A stretch of DNA of 64,000 nucleotides, from positions 62,001 to 126,000 of the forward strand of contig NZ_JAFVLN010000019.1 in assembly GCF_017377775.1 (NCBI RefSeq), given 5' to 3'. Below the pieces are notes generated by a model. The model was not told where the DNA came from. It was given only the letters and a program-made list of their open reading frames with translations, and did not search any database. The position numbers and the translations under genes are program-made. This DNA is from Streptomyces sp. VRA16 Mangrove soil (GTDB lineage Bacteria; Actinomycetota; Actinomycetes; Streptomycetales; Streptomycetaceae). Shown here in pieces: positions 34,763 through 42,803 of the stretch (its first letter is position 1; every line of letters starts with the position of its first letter).

Positions 34763-36556
34763 TCAGTCGGCGATCGGCAGATAGACGCGGTTGCCGGCCT
34801 GCGCGAACTCCTTCGACTTCTGCTCCATGCCCGCCTCGATCTCGGACCGCTCCGACAGCGCCGTGCCGTGTTCGCGGCGGATGTCTTGCGAGATCTTCAT
34901 CGAGCAGAACTTCGGACCGCACATCGAGCAGAAGTGCGCGGTCTTCGCGGGCTCCGCCGGCAGCGTCTCGTCGTGGAACTCCCGTGCCGTGTCCGGGTCC
35001 AGGGCCAGGTTGAACTGGTCCTCCCAGCGGAACTCGAAGCGGGCGTCGCTCAGCGCGTCGTCCCACTCCTGTGCGCCCGGGTGCCCCTTGGCGAGGTCCG
35101 CCGCGTGCGCCGCGATCTTGTACGTGATGACGCCGGTCTTCACGTCGTCCCTGTTCGGCAGGCCCAGGTGCTCCTTGGGCGTGACGTAGCAGAGCATCGC
35201 CGTGCCCCACCAGGCGATCATCGCGGCGCCGATCCCGGACGTGATGTGGTCGTAGGCCGGGGCGACATCGGTGGTCAGCGGGCCGAGCGTGTAGAACGGC
35301 GCCTCCTCGCAGATCTCCTGCTGGAAGTCGATGTTCTCCTTGATCTTGTGCATCGGGACGTGGCCCGGGCCCTCGATCATCGTCTGCACGTTGTGCCGCT
35401 TGGCGATCGAGTTGAGCTCGCCGAGCGTACGCAGCTCCGCGAATTGGGCCTCGTCGTTGGCGTCCGCGATGGAGCCGGGACGCAGACCGTCGCCGAGCGA
35501 GTACGTGACGTCGTACGCCGCGAGGATCTCGCAGAGCTCCTCGAAGTTCTCGTAGAGGAAGCTCTCCTTGTGGTGCGCGAGGCACCACGCGGCCATGATC
35601 GAGCCGCCGCGCGAGACGATGCCGGTCTTGCGGTTGGCGGTCAGCGGGACGTACGGGAGGCGGACGCCGGCGTGGACCGTCATGTAGTCCACGCCCTGCT
35701 CGGCCTGCTCGATGACGGTGTCCTTGTAGATCTCCCAGGTCAGTTCCTCGGCCCTGCCGTCGACCTTTTCGAGGGCCTGGTAGAGCGGCACGGTGCCGAT
35801 CGGGACGGGGGAGTTGCGCAGCACCCACTCGCGGGTGGTGTGGATGTTGCGGCCGGTGGAGAGGTCCATGACGGTGTCGGCGCCCCAGCGGGTCGCCCAC
35901 GTCATCTTCTCCACCTCTTCCTCGATGGACGAAGTGACCGCGGAATTGCCGATGTTGGCGTTGACCTTCACCAGGAACCGCTTGCCGATGATCATCGGCT
36001 CGATCTCCGGGTGGTTGACGTTGGCCGGCAGGACCGCGCGTCCGGCCGCGATCTCGTCGCGGACGACCTCGGGCGCGACGTTCTCCCGGATGGCCACGTA
36101 CTCCATCTCCGGGGTGATCTCGCCCCGTCGCGCGTACGCGAGTTGGGTCACGGCCTGGCCATCACGGCCGCGCCGCGGCTGGCGCGGGCGGCCCGGGAAG
36201 ACCGCGTCCAGGTTGCGCAGTCCGCCGCGCGGCGAGGTGTGCTTGATGCCGTCGTCCTCGGGGCGGACGGGGCGTCCCACGTACTCCTCGGTGTCCCCGC
36301 GGGCGATGATCCAGTTCTCCCGGAGGGGTGCGAGTCCCCGGCGGACATCGGTGTCGACGGTCGGATCGGTGTACGGGCCCGAGGTGTCGTAGAGCGTCAC
36401 CGACTGCCCGTTGGTGAGATGCACCTGGCGGACCGGCACCCGGAGGTCGGGGCGCGAGCCCTCGACGTATCCCTTGTGCCAGCCGATGGACTTCCCGGCC
36501 TCGTTCGGGCTCTCGCCCTGGCTGGAGGCAGGCGTGCGTGCGTCCGTTGTGGTCAT
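34763..36556 (-). CDS. thiC: Phosphomethylpyrimidine synthase
   Basis: Encodes 597 residues. ThiC is a radical SAM enzyme that rearranges aminoimidazole ribotide into HMP-P, the pyrimidine of thiamine. Visible markers are MEYVAIRENVAPEVVRDEIA, SRGGSIMAAWCLAHHKESFL, MIEGPGHVPMHKI, AMIAWWGTAMLCYVTPKEHLG and the C-terminal cluster-binding CSMCGPKFCSM (CxxCxxxxC). The ATG lies just downstream of a TPP riboswitch whose last strand contains the ribosome site GGGAG, so translation should fall when TPP is abundant. Divergent from the yibEF gene. Confidence 0.97.
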   Translation of the reverse strand: MTTTDARTPASSQGESPNEAGKSIGWHKGYVEGSRPDLRVPVRQVHLTNGQSVTLYDTSGPYTDPTVDTDVRRGLAPLRENWIIARGDTEEYVGRPVRPEDDGIKHTSPRGGLRNLDAVFPGRPRQPRRGRDGQAVTQLAYARRGEITPEMEYVAIRENVAPEVVRDEIAAGRAVLPANVNHPEIEPMIIGKRFLVKVNANIGNSAVTSSIEEEVEKMTWATRWGADTVMDLSTGRNIHTTREWVLRNSPVPIGTVPLYQALEKVDGRAEELTWEIYKDTVIEQAEQGVDYMTVHAGVRLPYVPLTANRKTGIVSRGGSIMAAWCLAHHKESFLYENFEELCEILAAYDVTYSLGDGLRPGSIADANDEAQFAELRTLGELNSIAKRHNVQTMIEGPGHVPMHKIKENIDFQQEICEEAPFYTLGPLTTDVAPAYDHITSGIGAAMIAWWGTAMLCYVTPKEHLGLPNRDDVKTGVITYKIAAHAADLAKGHPGAQEWDDALSDARFEFRWEDQFNLALDPDTAREFHDETLPAEPAKTAHFCSMCGPKFCSMKISQDIRREHGTALSERSEIEAGMEQKSKEFAQAGNRVYLPIAD

Positions 36557-36561
36557 GAGAC

Positions 36562-36720
36562 CTACTCCCTACGCCGGCATTACCCGGTAACAGGTTCGGC
36601 GGTCGACGCAGCGTTGTTCGTTCCCCAGCACGCCACGTTTCACGGTTTCACGTGAAACGTGTGCTGGGACGAAGGTCAGCGCCCTCTCAGCCCGGTGCTC
36701 CGAGCTCCCGCGTTTGCAAA
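36562..36720 (-). ncRNA. TPP riboswitch (THI element) of thiC, with parS in its variable stem
   Basis: On the minus strand, 5' to 3': P2 strand CGCGGGAGC, P3 hairpin CTCGG-AGCA-CCGGG, the conserved CTGAGA, a large facultative stem-loop, then ACCGCCGAACCTG, GGGTAATGCC and GCGTAGGGAGT. These are the THI-box blocks. The final GGGAG is the Shine-Dalgarno of thiC, 8-10 nt before its ATG, so control should be translational. The facultative stem (about 36605-36685) pairs CCCAGCA with TGCTGGG and CACGTTTCAC with GTGAAACGTG around an 8 nt loop, with TTCGT/ACGAA at its base. The apical part is the parS sequence. Confidence 0.9.
36645..36658. promoter_or_regulatory. parS site inside the thiC riboswitch
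   Basis: Perfect GTTTCACGTGAAAC. A further left half site GTTTCAC lies at 36637-36643, so the left arm is duplicated; the extra half makes the RNA stem longer. Confidence 0.92.
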
Positions 36721-36791
36721 GTGCCTCCACGCTAGCGTCATGTCGGACGCGTTGAACAGAGGGCCCCCTTCGTTCTTGCGATGATCGGGCG

Positions 36792-38156
36792 GTGACCAGC
36801 ACCCAGCAGCCCCCGCCTCCGCCGTCCCGACCGCCTCATGGACACGGGCCGTCCGACGCCGGGCACGGCCACTCCCACAGCCACAGCCACGGCCCGGCCG
36901 CGCCCGTCTCGAAGCACCTGCGCAAGGTGATCGCGGCGGTGCTGATTCCCTTCTCGGTGGCGGTGGTTGTGGGCCTCGCGGTGCTGTGGCCGGGCGGCGC
37001 CCCGCCGCACCAGCGCACCGGCGTCGGCTTCGACCGCCAGACGCAGCAGGCCACCGTGACCAAGGTCGAGAAGGTCCCCTGCTCGTCCGTGAACGCGTCG
37101 GGACAGACGCCGACCGGTGACACGTCCACGGCCAAGGGCTCAGCGGCTCAGCAACAGGCCGCCGGCACCTGCGAGAACGCCACGATCCGCGTCGACACGG
37201 GCCAGGACAAGGGCCGTACGTTCACGGAGGTCGTCCAGCCGGACTCACCACGGCAGTTGCACGAGGGCCAGAAGGTGATCGTCGCCTACGCGCCGGACGC
37301 CCCGGAGAATCTCCAGTACTCGGTCACCGATGTGAACCGGAAGATCCCGATCGCGATCCTGGCCGGCATCTTCGCCCTGGCCGTGGTGCTGGTGGGACGC
37401 CTGCGCGGGGTCATGGCGCTGGTCGCCCTCGCGGTCAGTTTCCTGATCCTGACCTTCTTCATCCTGCCCGCGATCCTCCAGGGCTCGAATCCCCTGGTGG
37501 TGGCGGTCATCGGGGCGAGCGCCATCATGCTGATCGCGCTCTACATGTGCCACGGGCTGACGGCACGCACCTCCGTCGCCGTGCTCGGCACCCTCGTGTC
37601 GCTGCTGCTGATCGGCCTGTTGGGCTCGCTGTTCATCGGCTGGGCCGCCCTGACGGGCAACACGGACGACAACACCGGCCTGATCCACGGCCTGTACCCG
37701 GACATCGACATGAGCGGCCTGCTCCTCGCGGGCGTCATCATCGGCTCGCTCGGTGTCCTCGACGACGTGACAGTGACCCAGACGTCGGCGGTCTGGGAGC
37801 TGCACGAGGCCAATCCGTCGATGGGCTGGCGCGGGCTGTACCGCGCGGCCATCCGGATCGGCCGCGACCACATCGCGTCCGTCGTCAACACCCTGGTGCT
37901 GGCGTACGCGGGCGCGGCGCTGCCGCTGTTGCTGCTCTTCTCGATCGCTCAGAGCAGCGTGATGGACGTGGCCAACAGCGAGCTGGTGGCCGAGGAGATC
38001 GTCCGCACGCTGGTCGGCTCGATCGGTCTGGTCGCCTCCGTGCCGGTGACGACCGCGCTGGCGGCCCTGGTGGTCTCCGCCGACCGCTCGGAGGCCGGGG
38101 CGCCCGCCCTGGCCGCTCCTGGACGCGGCGGCAGGGGCCGTAGGCGCAAGACGTGA
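36792..38156 (+). CDS. YibE/F family membrane protein
   Basis: Encodes 454 residues from GTG 36792. The N-terminus is Pro- and His-rich (HGHGPSDAGHGHSHSHSHG), a possible metal-binding tail in the cytosol. One helix near 45-65 precedes an extracytoplasmic domain containing two Cys (about 96 and 121); about seven further helices make the YibE/F core, including LVALAVSFLILTFFILPAIL and GVLDDVTVTQTSAVWELHEA. The family is widespread but its function is unresolved; a transport role is assumed. Divergent from thiC, so the promoters share the riboswitch gap. Confidence 0.88.
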   Translation: MTSTQQPPPPPSRPPHGHGPSDAGHGHSHSHSHGPAAPVSKHLRKVIAAVLIPFSVAVVVGLAVLWPGGAPPHQRTGVGFDRQTQQATVTKVEKVPCSSVNASGQTPTGDTSTAKGSAAQQQAAGTCENATIRVDTGQDKGRTFTEVVQPDSPRQLHEGQKVIVAYAPDAPENLQYSVTDVNRKIPIAILAGIFALAVVLVGRLRGVMALVALAVSFLILTFFILPAILQGSNPLVVAVIGASAIMLIALYMCHGLTARTSVAVLGTLVSLLLIGLLGSLFIGWAALTGNTDDNTGLIHGLYPDIDMSGLLLAGVIIGSLGVLDDVTVTQTSAVWELHEANPSMGWRGLYRAAIRIGRDHIASVVNTLVLAYAGAALPLLLLFSIAQSSVMDVANSELVAEEIVRTLVGSIGLVASVPVTTALAALVVSADRSEAGAPALAAPGRGGRGRRRKT

Positions 38157-38236
38157 ACGCGGGGGCCGGGCGGTACTGCTCGGGTGCACCGCACTGCTGA
38201 AGCGTTACGTCGATGCCGGACCGGGCTGCTGGGGAG

Positions 38237-38704
38237 TCAGCCGGCGCTCTGCTCCTCGGCGAGGATCCGGTCCAGCGCCTCGTCGAGGTCGGCCTCGAAG
38301 TCGGCGAGGGCCTGCTCCTGGCCGAGCGGGACGAGCTTGTCGGTGCGGTCGAGGAACGCGATGATCGGCGCGACCCCGGCCCGGAACAGCGCCTGATCGC
38401 TGCCGACCTGGAGCCTGATGTGCACCTCGCCCGGCATCTCGCCGGTGCCCCCGCCTCCGGCCCGCTCCACGGGGGAGACCCGTACATCGCCGTCGCCCGC
38501 CGCCCCGTTGACCCCGTCGACGAGGAGTTCCCGGCCGAACGCCCAGGTCACGGGTGCGTCTCCGGGAAGATGGAAGGTCAGCCGCACCGCGTACGGATCG
38601 GTGGATTCGTACCGGAGCTCCACCGGAATGCGGAACGAGAGCTCCTCGGAGACGAGAAAGCTCATCATGACCTCTGCCTGAACTGCTTGTACCGACTCGC
38701 GCAT
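38237..38704 (-). CDS. ssgA: SsgA sporulation cell-division activator
   Basis: Encodes 155 residues. SsgA proteins occur only in sporulating actinobacteria; SsgA localises to septation sites and promotes SsgB/FtsZ positioning. Clear hallmarks: MSFLVSEELSFRIPVELRYE, AVRLTFHLPGDAPVTWAFGR, ELLVDGV and IIAFLDRTDKLVPLGQE. A Gly-rich insert (VERAGGGGTGEMPGE) near residue 85 is a little longer than in S. coelicolor. It lies 100 nt downstream of its known regulator ssgR on the same strand. Confidence 0.95.
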   Translation of the reverse strand: MRESVQAVQAEVMMSFLVSEELSFRIPVELRYESTDPYAVRLTFHLPGDAPVTWAFGRELLVDGVNGAAGDGDVRVSPVERAGGGGTGEMPGEVHIRLQVGSDQALFRAGVAPIIAFLDRTDKLVPLGQEQALADFEADLDEALDRILAEEQSAG

Positions 38705-38804
38705 CGCCTACCCCGTCAACTTGCCGTCGATTGGCCAGGAATGACCTTCCTGACGCTGCTGGCATCTTGCTCAACGTACACAGGGGATCACAAGGAGTGA
38801 GTTT

Positions 38805-39584
38805 TCAGATGCTGATAGAGAAGGCGAGTGTCCCTACGAGCTTTCCGATCTCTCTCTGCAACTGGCGTGTGGCGGGAAGCAGTTTCTCGGTCTGGTGGGA
38901 AGGCACAGAAATGGCCAAAGTGGCGGCGGTGGATCCGACGGTGATCGGGAACGCGGCGCAGGCCGTGCCGAGCGCGTACTCCTGCCGCTCCATGACGGGT
39001 TCCATGCGCCCCAGGGTGCCCAGTTTGCGCAGGAGGGAGCGGTCGTCGCGGACCGAGTACGGGGTGATGGACCGCGCGGGATAGCGGTCGAGGTGGTCGA
39101 GGCGGGCCTCTTCGTCGAGCTGTGAGAGCAGACACTGGCCGATGGCGTGGGCATGGCCGGTCTCCCGGAAGTCGGCCCACTCCTCGACGGCGGGGTTGCC
39201 CGGGGTGTCGGCGACGGCCACCACCTCGATCTCGCCGTCGCGATAGACCGAGAAGTAGACCGGGACCCCGAGGGTGTCGCGCCAGTGCTCGATCGCCTCA
39301 GTGATCATGCTGCGACGTTTCTGCTGCGCTCCGCTGCTGCTCAACCGCTCAGCCGCGTCACCGAACACGAAGACGCCCTTCTCCTTGCGGAGATATCCCT
39401 CGTGGGTGAGCGTGCGCAGCAGGTGGTACGCCGTGGGGAGGGCGAGGCCGGCCTCCCTGGCGAGCTGCTTGGCGGGAGCCCCTTCTTCATGCGAGGCGAC
39501 CGCTTCCAGCAGACGCATGGCCCGTTGGACCGAGCCGATGAGCGTCGTCTGCGAGGTGGCGGGTGCGGGGTCAGCCGTGGCCAA
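38805..39584 (-). CDS. ssgR: SsgR, IclR-family activator of ssgA
   Basis: Encodes 259 residues. An N-terminal winged helix (SVQRAMRLLEAVASHEEGAP then QLAREAGLALPTAYHLLRTL) is followed by an IclR effector domain ending LQREIGKLVGTLAFSISI. In S. coelicolor SsgR activates ssgA transcription, and the gene order ssgR-ssgA is the same here. The apparent start is TTG at 39584, rare in Streptomyces, with GGGAG 6 nt upstream; the true start might be downstream in the first 20 codons. Confidence 0.93.
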   Translation of the reverse strand: MATADPAPATSQTTLIGSVQRAMRLLEAVASHEEGAPAKQLAREAGLALPTAYHLLRTLTHEGYLRKEKGVFVFGDAAERLSSSGAQQKRRSMITEAIEHWRDTLGVPVYFSVYRDGEIEVVAVADTPGNPAVEEWADFRETGHAHAIGQCLLSQLDEEARLDHLDRYPARSITPYSVRDDRSLLRKLGTLGRMEPVMERQEYALGTACAAFPITVGSTAATLAISVPSHQTEKLLPATRQLQREIGKLVGTLAFSISI

Positions 39585-39769
39585 GGTTCACTCCCGGTGC
39601 ACGTGGGGTCCCCCCGCGCACCCGGGGCTCACGGGGGCAAAGCCGTCGGATTCTGGACTTTAACCCTTGGCCACCGCTTGGTGCGGTCCCGGAACCGAAA
39701 CTTCCCCCGGTCGTGCGAACCGTCTCACGGAACAACCACCGCATCCCGCACGGGATTTCGTGCGCAAGA

Positions 39770-39994
39770 TCACCAGTCGCTGCCGCGCGAGGACGAGGAC
39801 CCCGCCATGAACCGGCGGACCAGGTAGATGAGTCCACCGACCAGCGCGGCGAACACCAGCACCTTGAAGAGCAGCCAGACCACGAAGCCGACGACGCTGG
39901 CGATCAGCCCGCCGAACACGACGAGGGCGATGACCGGCACCGCGACCCACTTCACCCACCACGGCATGCCCGCGAATATCTCTCGCATCGCCAT
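39770..39994 (-). CDS. Small DUF5326 membrane protein
   Basis: Encodes 74 residues from ATG 39994 with AAGGAG upstream. MREIFAGMPWWVKWVAVPVI leads into two close hydrophobic segments (ALVVFGGLIASVVGFVVWLL and VLVFAALVGGLIYLV) and a Ser-rich tail RRFMAGSSSSRGSDW. This matches the DUF5326 family, common in Streptomyces and of unknown function. About 185 bp before ssgR in the same direction, so ssgR transcription may be separate. Confidence 0.85.
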   Translation of the reverse strand: MAMREIFAGMPWWVKWVAVPVIALVVFGGLIASVVGFVVWLLFKVLVFAALVGGLIYLVRRFMAGSSSSRGSDW

Positions 39995-40154
39995 CGCTCC
40001 TTCTTCTTGTCCCGCTGCGGGACTCCTCCGATGTCCCCTGTCGGGAACCTGCTGTCTTCCTGTCTTGAATGCTGGCACGCCGCGGGCCGGAACGGGCCCC
40101 CCGGAGCCCTTGTCCTCCCCTGACCCGACCCTTAGGGAGTCTCCGGGTCCGGGG

Positions 40155-40472
40155 TCAGCTCTCCGGCGGAGAGAAGACGACCAGGACCCTCAGGTCCTCG
40201 CTGATGTGGTGGAACTTGTGGGCGACGCCGGCCGGGACGTAGACCACGCTGCCCCTTCCCACCTGCGTGGTCTCCATGCCGACAGTGATCGAGGCCCGGC
40301 CGCTGACCACGAGGTAGACCTCGTCCTGCCGGTGCGGCTGCTGGGAGTCGTGCTCCCCCGCGTCCAGCGCGTACAGCCCGACCGACATGTTCCGCTCGCG
40401 CAGGAACTGCAGATACGCGCCGTCGTTGGCGACCCGCTCCGCCTCCAGTTCGTCCAGCCGGAATGCCTTCAT
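40155..40472 (-). CDS. Cupin-domain protein
   Basis: Encodes 105 residues, a single cupin barrel. The two metal motifs are visible: HDSQQPHRQDEVYLVVSGRA (H, H, E) and GSVVYVPAGVAHKFHHI (H). Such small cupins bind a divalent metal and may be isomerases, dioxygenases or ligand sensors; no more can be said. Divergent from the holin-like gene. Confidence 0.88.
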   Translation of the reverse strand: MKAFRLDELEAERVANDGAYLQFLRERNMSVGLYALDAGEHDSQQPHRQDEVYLVVSGRASITVGMETTQVGRGSVVYVPAGVAHKFHHISEDLRVLVVFSPPES

Positions 40473-40563
40473 CGCCCTCGTAGCCCTCGCCGTCACGCTC
40501 GTCGTCGGTCCGCACCGGTCGTCGCCCGTCGCGCCACCGGTCCCGTCTGCCACGATCAGACAC

Positions 40564-40941
40564 ATGAAGAATTTCGTAGTCAAGACGATCGCCAACGCGG
40601 GCGCCCTGGCCGTCGCGGTCTGGGTGCTCGACAAGATCACCCTGACCGGCGACAGCACGCCCAAGAAGGTCGGCACGCTGCTGCTGGTCGCGCTCATCTT
40701 CGGCCTGGTCAACTTCATCGTGAAGCCGATCGTGAAGGTGCTGACGTTCCCGCTCTTCCTCCTCACGCTCGGCCTGATCACGCTGATCGTGAACGCCCTG
40801 ATGCTGCTGCTGACCTCGTGGCTGGCCGGCCGGCTCGACCTGGCCTTCCACGTCGACGGCCTGTGGACCGCGATCCTCGGCGGCCTGATCATCTCGGTGG
40901 TCTCCTGGGCGCTGCACATCGTGCTGCCCGACGAGGACTGA
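40564..40941 (+). CDS. Holin-like family (PF04020) membrane protein
   Basis: Encodes 125 residues with four helices: ANAGALAVAVWVLDKI, LLLVALIFGLVNFIVKPIVK, FPLFLLTLGLITLIVNALML and AILGGLIISVVSWALHIVLP. It matches PF04020, called phage holin family 4 although the genes are chromosomal and not phage-linked. The GTG-free start is ATG 40564. The gene runs into ptpA 9 nt further on and so may share its transcript. Role unknown. Confidence 0.85.
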   Translation: MKNFVVKTIANAGALAVAVWVLDKITLTGDSTPKKVGTLLLVALIFGLVNFIVKPIVKVLTFPLFLLTLGLITLIVNALMLLLTSWLAGRLDLAFHVDGLWTAILGGLIISVVSWALHIVLPDED

Positions 40942-40950
40942 GCCGCCGCC

Positions 40951-41451
40951 ATGACCGCACCGTTCCGCGTCTGTTTCGTCTGCACCGGCAACATCTGCCG
41001 CTCGCCCATGGCCGAGCACGTCTTCCGTTCGTACGTCGAGGAGGCGGGGCTCGACGGCCTCGTCGAGGTCGACAGCGCGGGCACCGATGGCTGGCACGAG
41101 GGCGACGGCGCCGACCCGCGCACCGTGCGGGTCCTGGAGGAGGGCGGCTACACCGGCGAGCACACGGCCCGTCAGTTCCGCCGCGACTGGTTCGACCGGC
41201 TCGACCTGGTGATCGCCCTCGACGCCGGCCATCTGCGCACCCTGCGCCGGATCGCCCCGACCCCGCAGGACGCCGAGAAGGTACGGCTGTTGCGCTCCTA
41301 CGATCCCGCGGCCGACCCTGACGACATGGACGTCCCCGACCCGTACTACGGCGACATGGACGGCTTCGAGGAGTGTCTGAAGATGGTCGAGGCGGCGGGC
41401 GACGGCCTCCTCGACGCCGTGCGCGAGGCAGTGGAGGGCAGAGCCGCATGA
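40951..41451 (+). CDS. ptpA: Low molecular weight protein-tyrosine phosphatase
   Basis: Encodes 166 residues. The P-loop CTGNICRS has the nucleophile Cys11 and Arg17; the general acid lies in VPDPYYGDM. This is the class of S. coelicolor PtpA, which dephosphorylates tyrosine in proteins and influences secondary metabolism. Its stop overlaps the start of the next gene (ATGA), so they are co-translated. Confidence 0.94.
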   Translation: MTAPFRVCFVCTGNICRSPMAEHVFRSYVEEAGLDGLVEVDSAGTDGWHEGDGADPRTVRVLEEGGYTGEHTARQFRRDWFDRLDLVIALDAGHLRTLRRIAPTPQDAEKVRLLRSYDPAADPDDMDVPDPYYGDMDGFEECLKMVEAAGDGLLDAVREAVEGRAA

Positions 41452-42578
41452 CGGAGCCGGGAAGCGTGGGAGACGGGACACGGGCGGTACGGGCGGGACT
41501 GCCCGATGCGGTCAAGAACGAACCCACCCTTCCCGGGCCGGTGTTCGCCGCACACTTCCACCTCCCGGGCGATGTGTCGGGGCCCTACAGGTACGGGCGG
41601 GACGAGAACCCGACCTGGACCCATCTGGAGCGCGCCGTCGCCGAGCTGGAGGCGCCGGGTCGCTCCGACGTCTCCTGTCTGGCGTTCGCCTCGGGGATGG
41701 CCGCGATCTCCGCGGTGCTCTTCTCGCAGCTGCGCGCGGGCGACGCGGTGGTGCTGCCGTCCGACGGCTACCAGGTCTTCCCGCTGGTGCGCGAACAGCT
41801 CACGGCGTACGGCATCGAGGTGCGCACCGCGCCGACCGCCGGTGGCGCCCAGCTGGACGTCCTGGACGGGGCGCGGCTGCTGTGGCTGGAGACTCCGTCC
41901 AACCCCGGGCTCGACGTGTGCGACATCCGCGGGCTCGTCGACGCCGCCCACGCGCGCGGGGCGCTGGTCGCCGTCGACAACACCCTCGCCACCCCGCTCG
42001 GGCAGCGCCCGCTCGCACTCGGCGCGGACTTCTCGGTGGCCAGCGCCACCAAGCAGCTCACCGGCCACGGGGATCTGCTTCTCGGCTACGTGGCCTGTGC
42101 GGACGCCGCCCTGATGGCGCCGGTGCGGGGCTGGCGCAAGATCGTCGGGGCGATCCCGGGGCCGATGGAGACCTGGCTCGCCCACCGGTCGCTGGCCACC
42201 CTCGAACTGCGGGTGGCGCGGCAGAGCGCCAACGCGCTGGCGGTGGCCGAGGCGCTGCGCGGACACGTCACCGGCCTGCGGCACCCGGGGCTGCCCGACG
42301 ACCCGTCGCATGCCGTCGCCGCCCGCCAGATGCGCCACTTCGGCTGCGTCGTCTCCTTCGAACTTCCCTCACGCGCGCGGGCCGAGCGTTTCCTGGACGC
42401 CCTGTCACTGGTCGACGACGCGACGAGCTTCGGCGGCGTACGGTCGACCGCCGAGCGGCGCGGGCGCTGGGGCGGCGACGCCGTCCCGGACGGGTTCATC
42501 CGTTTCTCCGCGGGCATCGAGAACACCGAGGACCTGGTGACGGATGTGCTCCGTGCGCTGAAGGAGGCCACGGACTGA
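41448..42578 (+). CDS. Cys/Met metabolism PLP-dependent enzyme
   Basis: Encodes 376 residues from ATG 41448, overlapping the ptpA stop. The fold-type I gamma family is shown by YGRDENPTWTHLERAVAELE, FASGMAAISAVLF, LLWLETPSNPGLDV, VAVDNTLATPL and the PLP lysine in SATKQLTGHGD. The family includes cystathionine gamma-lyase and gamma-synthase; residues around the substrate do not let me choose. An active site Tyr of cystathionine beta-lyases seems replaced. Downstream terminator at 42631. Confidence 0.9.
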   Translation: MTEPGSVGDGTRAVRAGLPDAVKNEPTLPGPVFAAHFHLPGDVSGPYRYGRDENPTWTHLERAVAELEAPGRSDVSCLAFASGMAAISAVLFSQLRAGDAVVLPSDGYQVFPLVREQLTAYGIEVRTAPTAGGAQLDVLDGARLLWLETPSNPGLDVCDIRGLVDAAHARGALVAVDNTLATPLGQRPLALGADFSVASATKQLTGHGDLLLGYVACADAALMAPVRGWRKIVGAIPGPMETWLAHRSLATLELRVARQSANALAVAEALRGHVTGLRHPGLPDDPSHAVAARQMRHFGCVVSFELPSRARAERFLDALSLVDDATSFGGVRSTAERRGRWGGDAVPDGFIRFSAGIENTEDLVTDVLRALKEATD

Positions 42579-42630
42579 TCCGTTCCCCGGTGATTTCACG
42601 TGCCATCTAGTACCGGGCTACGTACAACGG

Positions 42631-42665
42631 ACGGTCCGAGCCTCCCCCCTCGTGGCTCGGACCGT
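42631..42665 (+). terminator. Terminator of the ptpA-PLP enzyme transcript
   Basis: A perfect 12 bp stem ACGGTCCGAGCC / GGCTCGGACCGT with an 11 nt loop, about 50 bp after the stop. Confidence 0.8.
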
Positions 42666-42803
42666 CCTCGGTTCTGCGCGCGAAGAACCGCGCAAACAAG
42701 GCTAGTTGACTCTGTGTCAGTGTCCAATCACGGTAGCGACAGAGACCTATCGACTTATTTATAGTTGGGCGCGAACCGGGGGCCGGGAGGGAGGGGCACC
42801 GCC

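Noticed and set aside
42591..42604. ATTTCACGTGCCAT resembling a parS half site
   Set aside because: Only the left half matches; right arm is unrelated.
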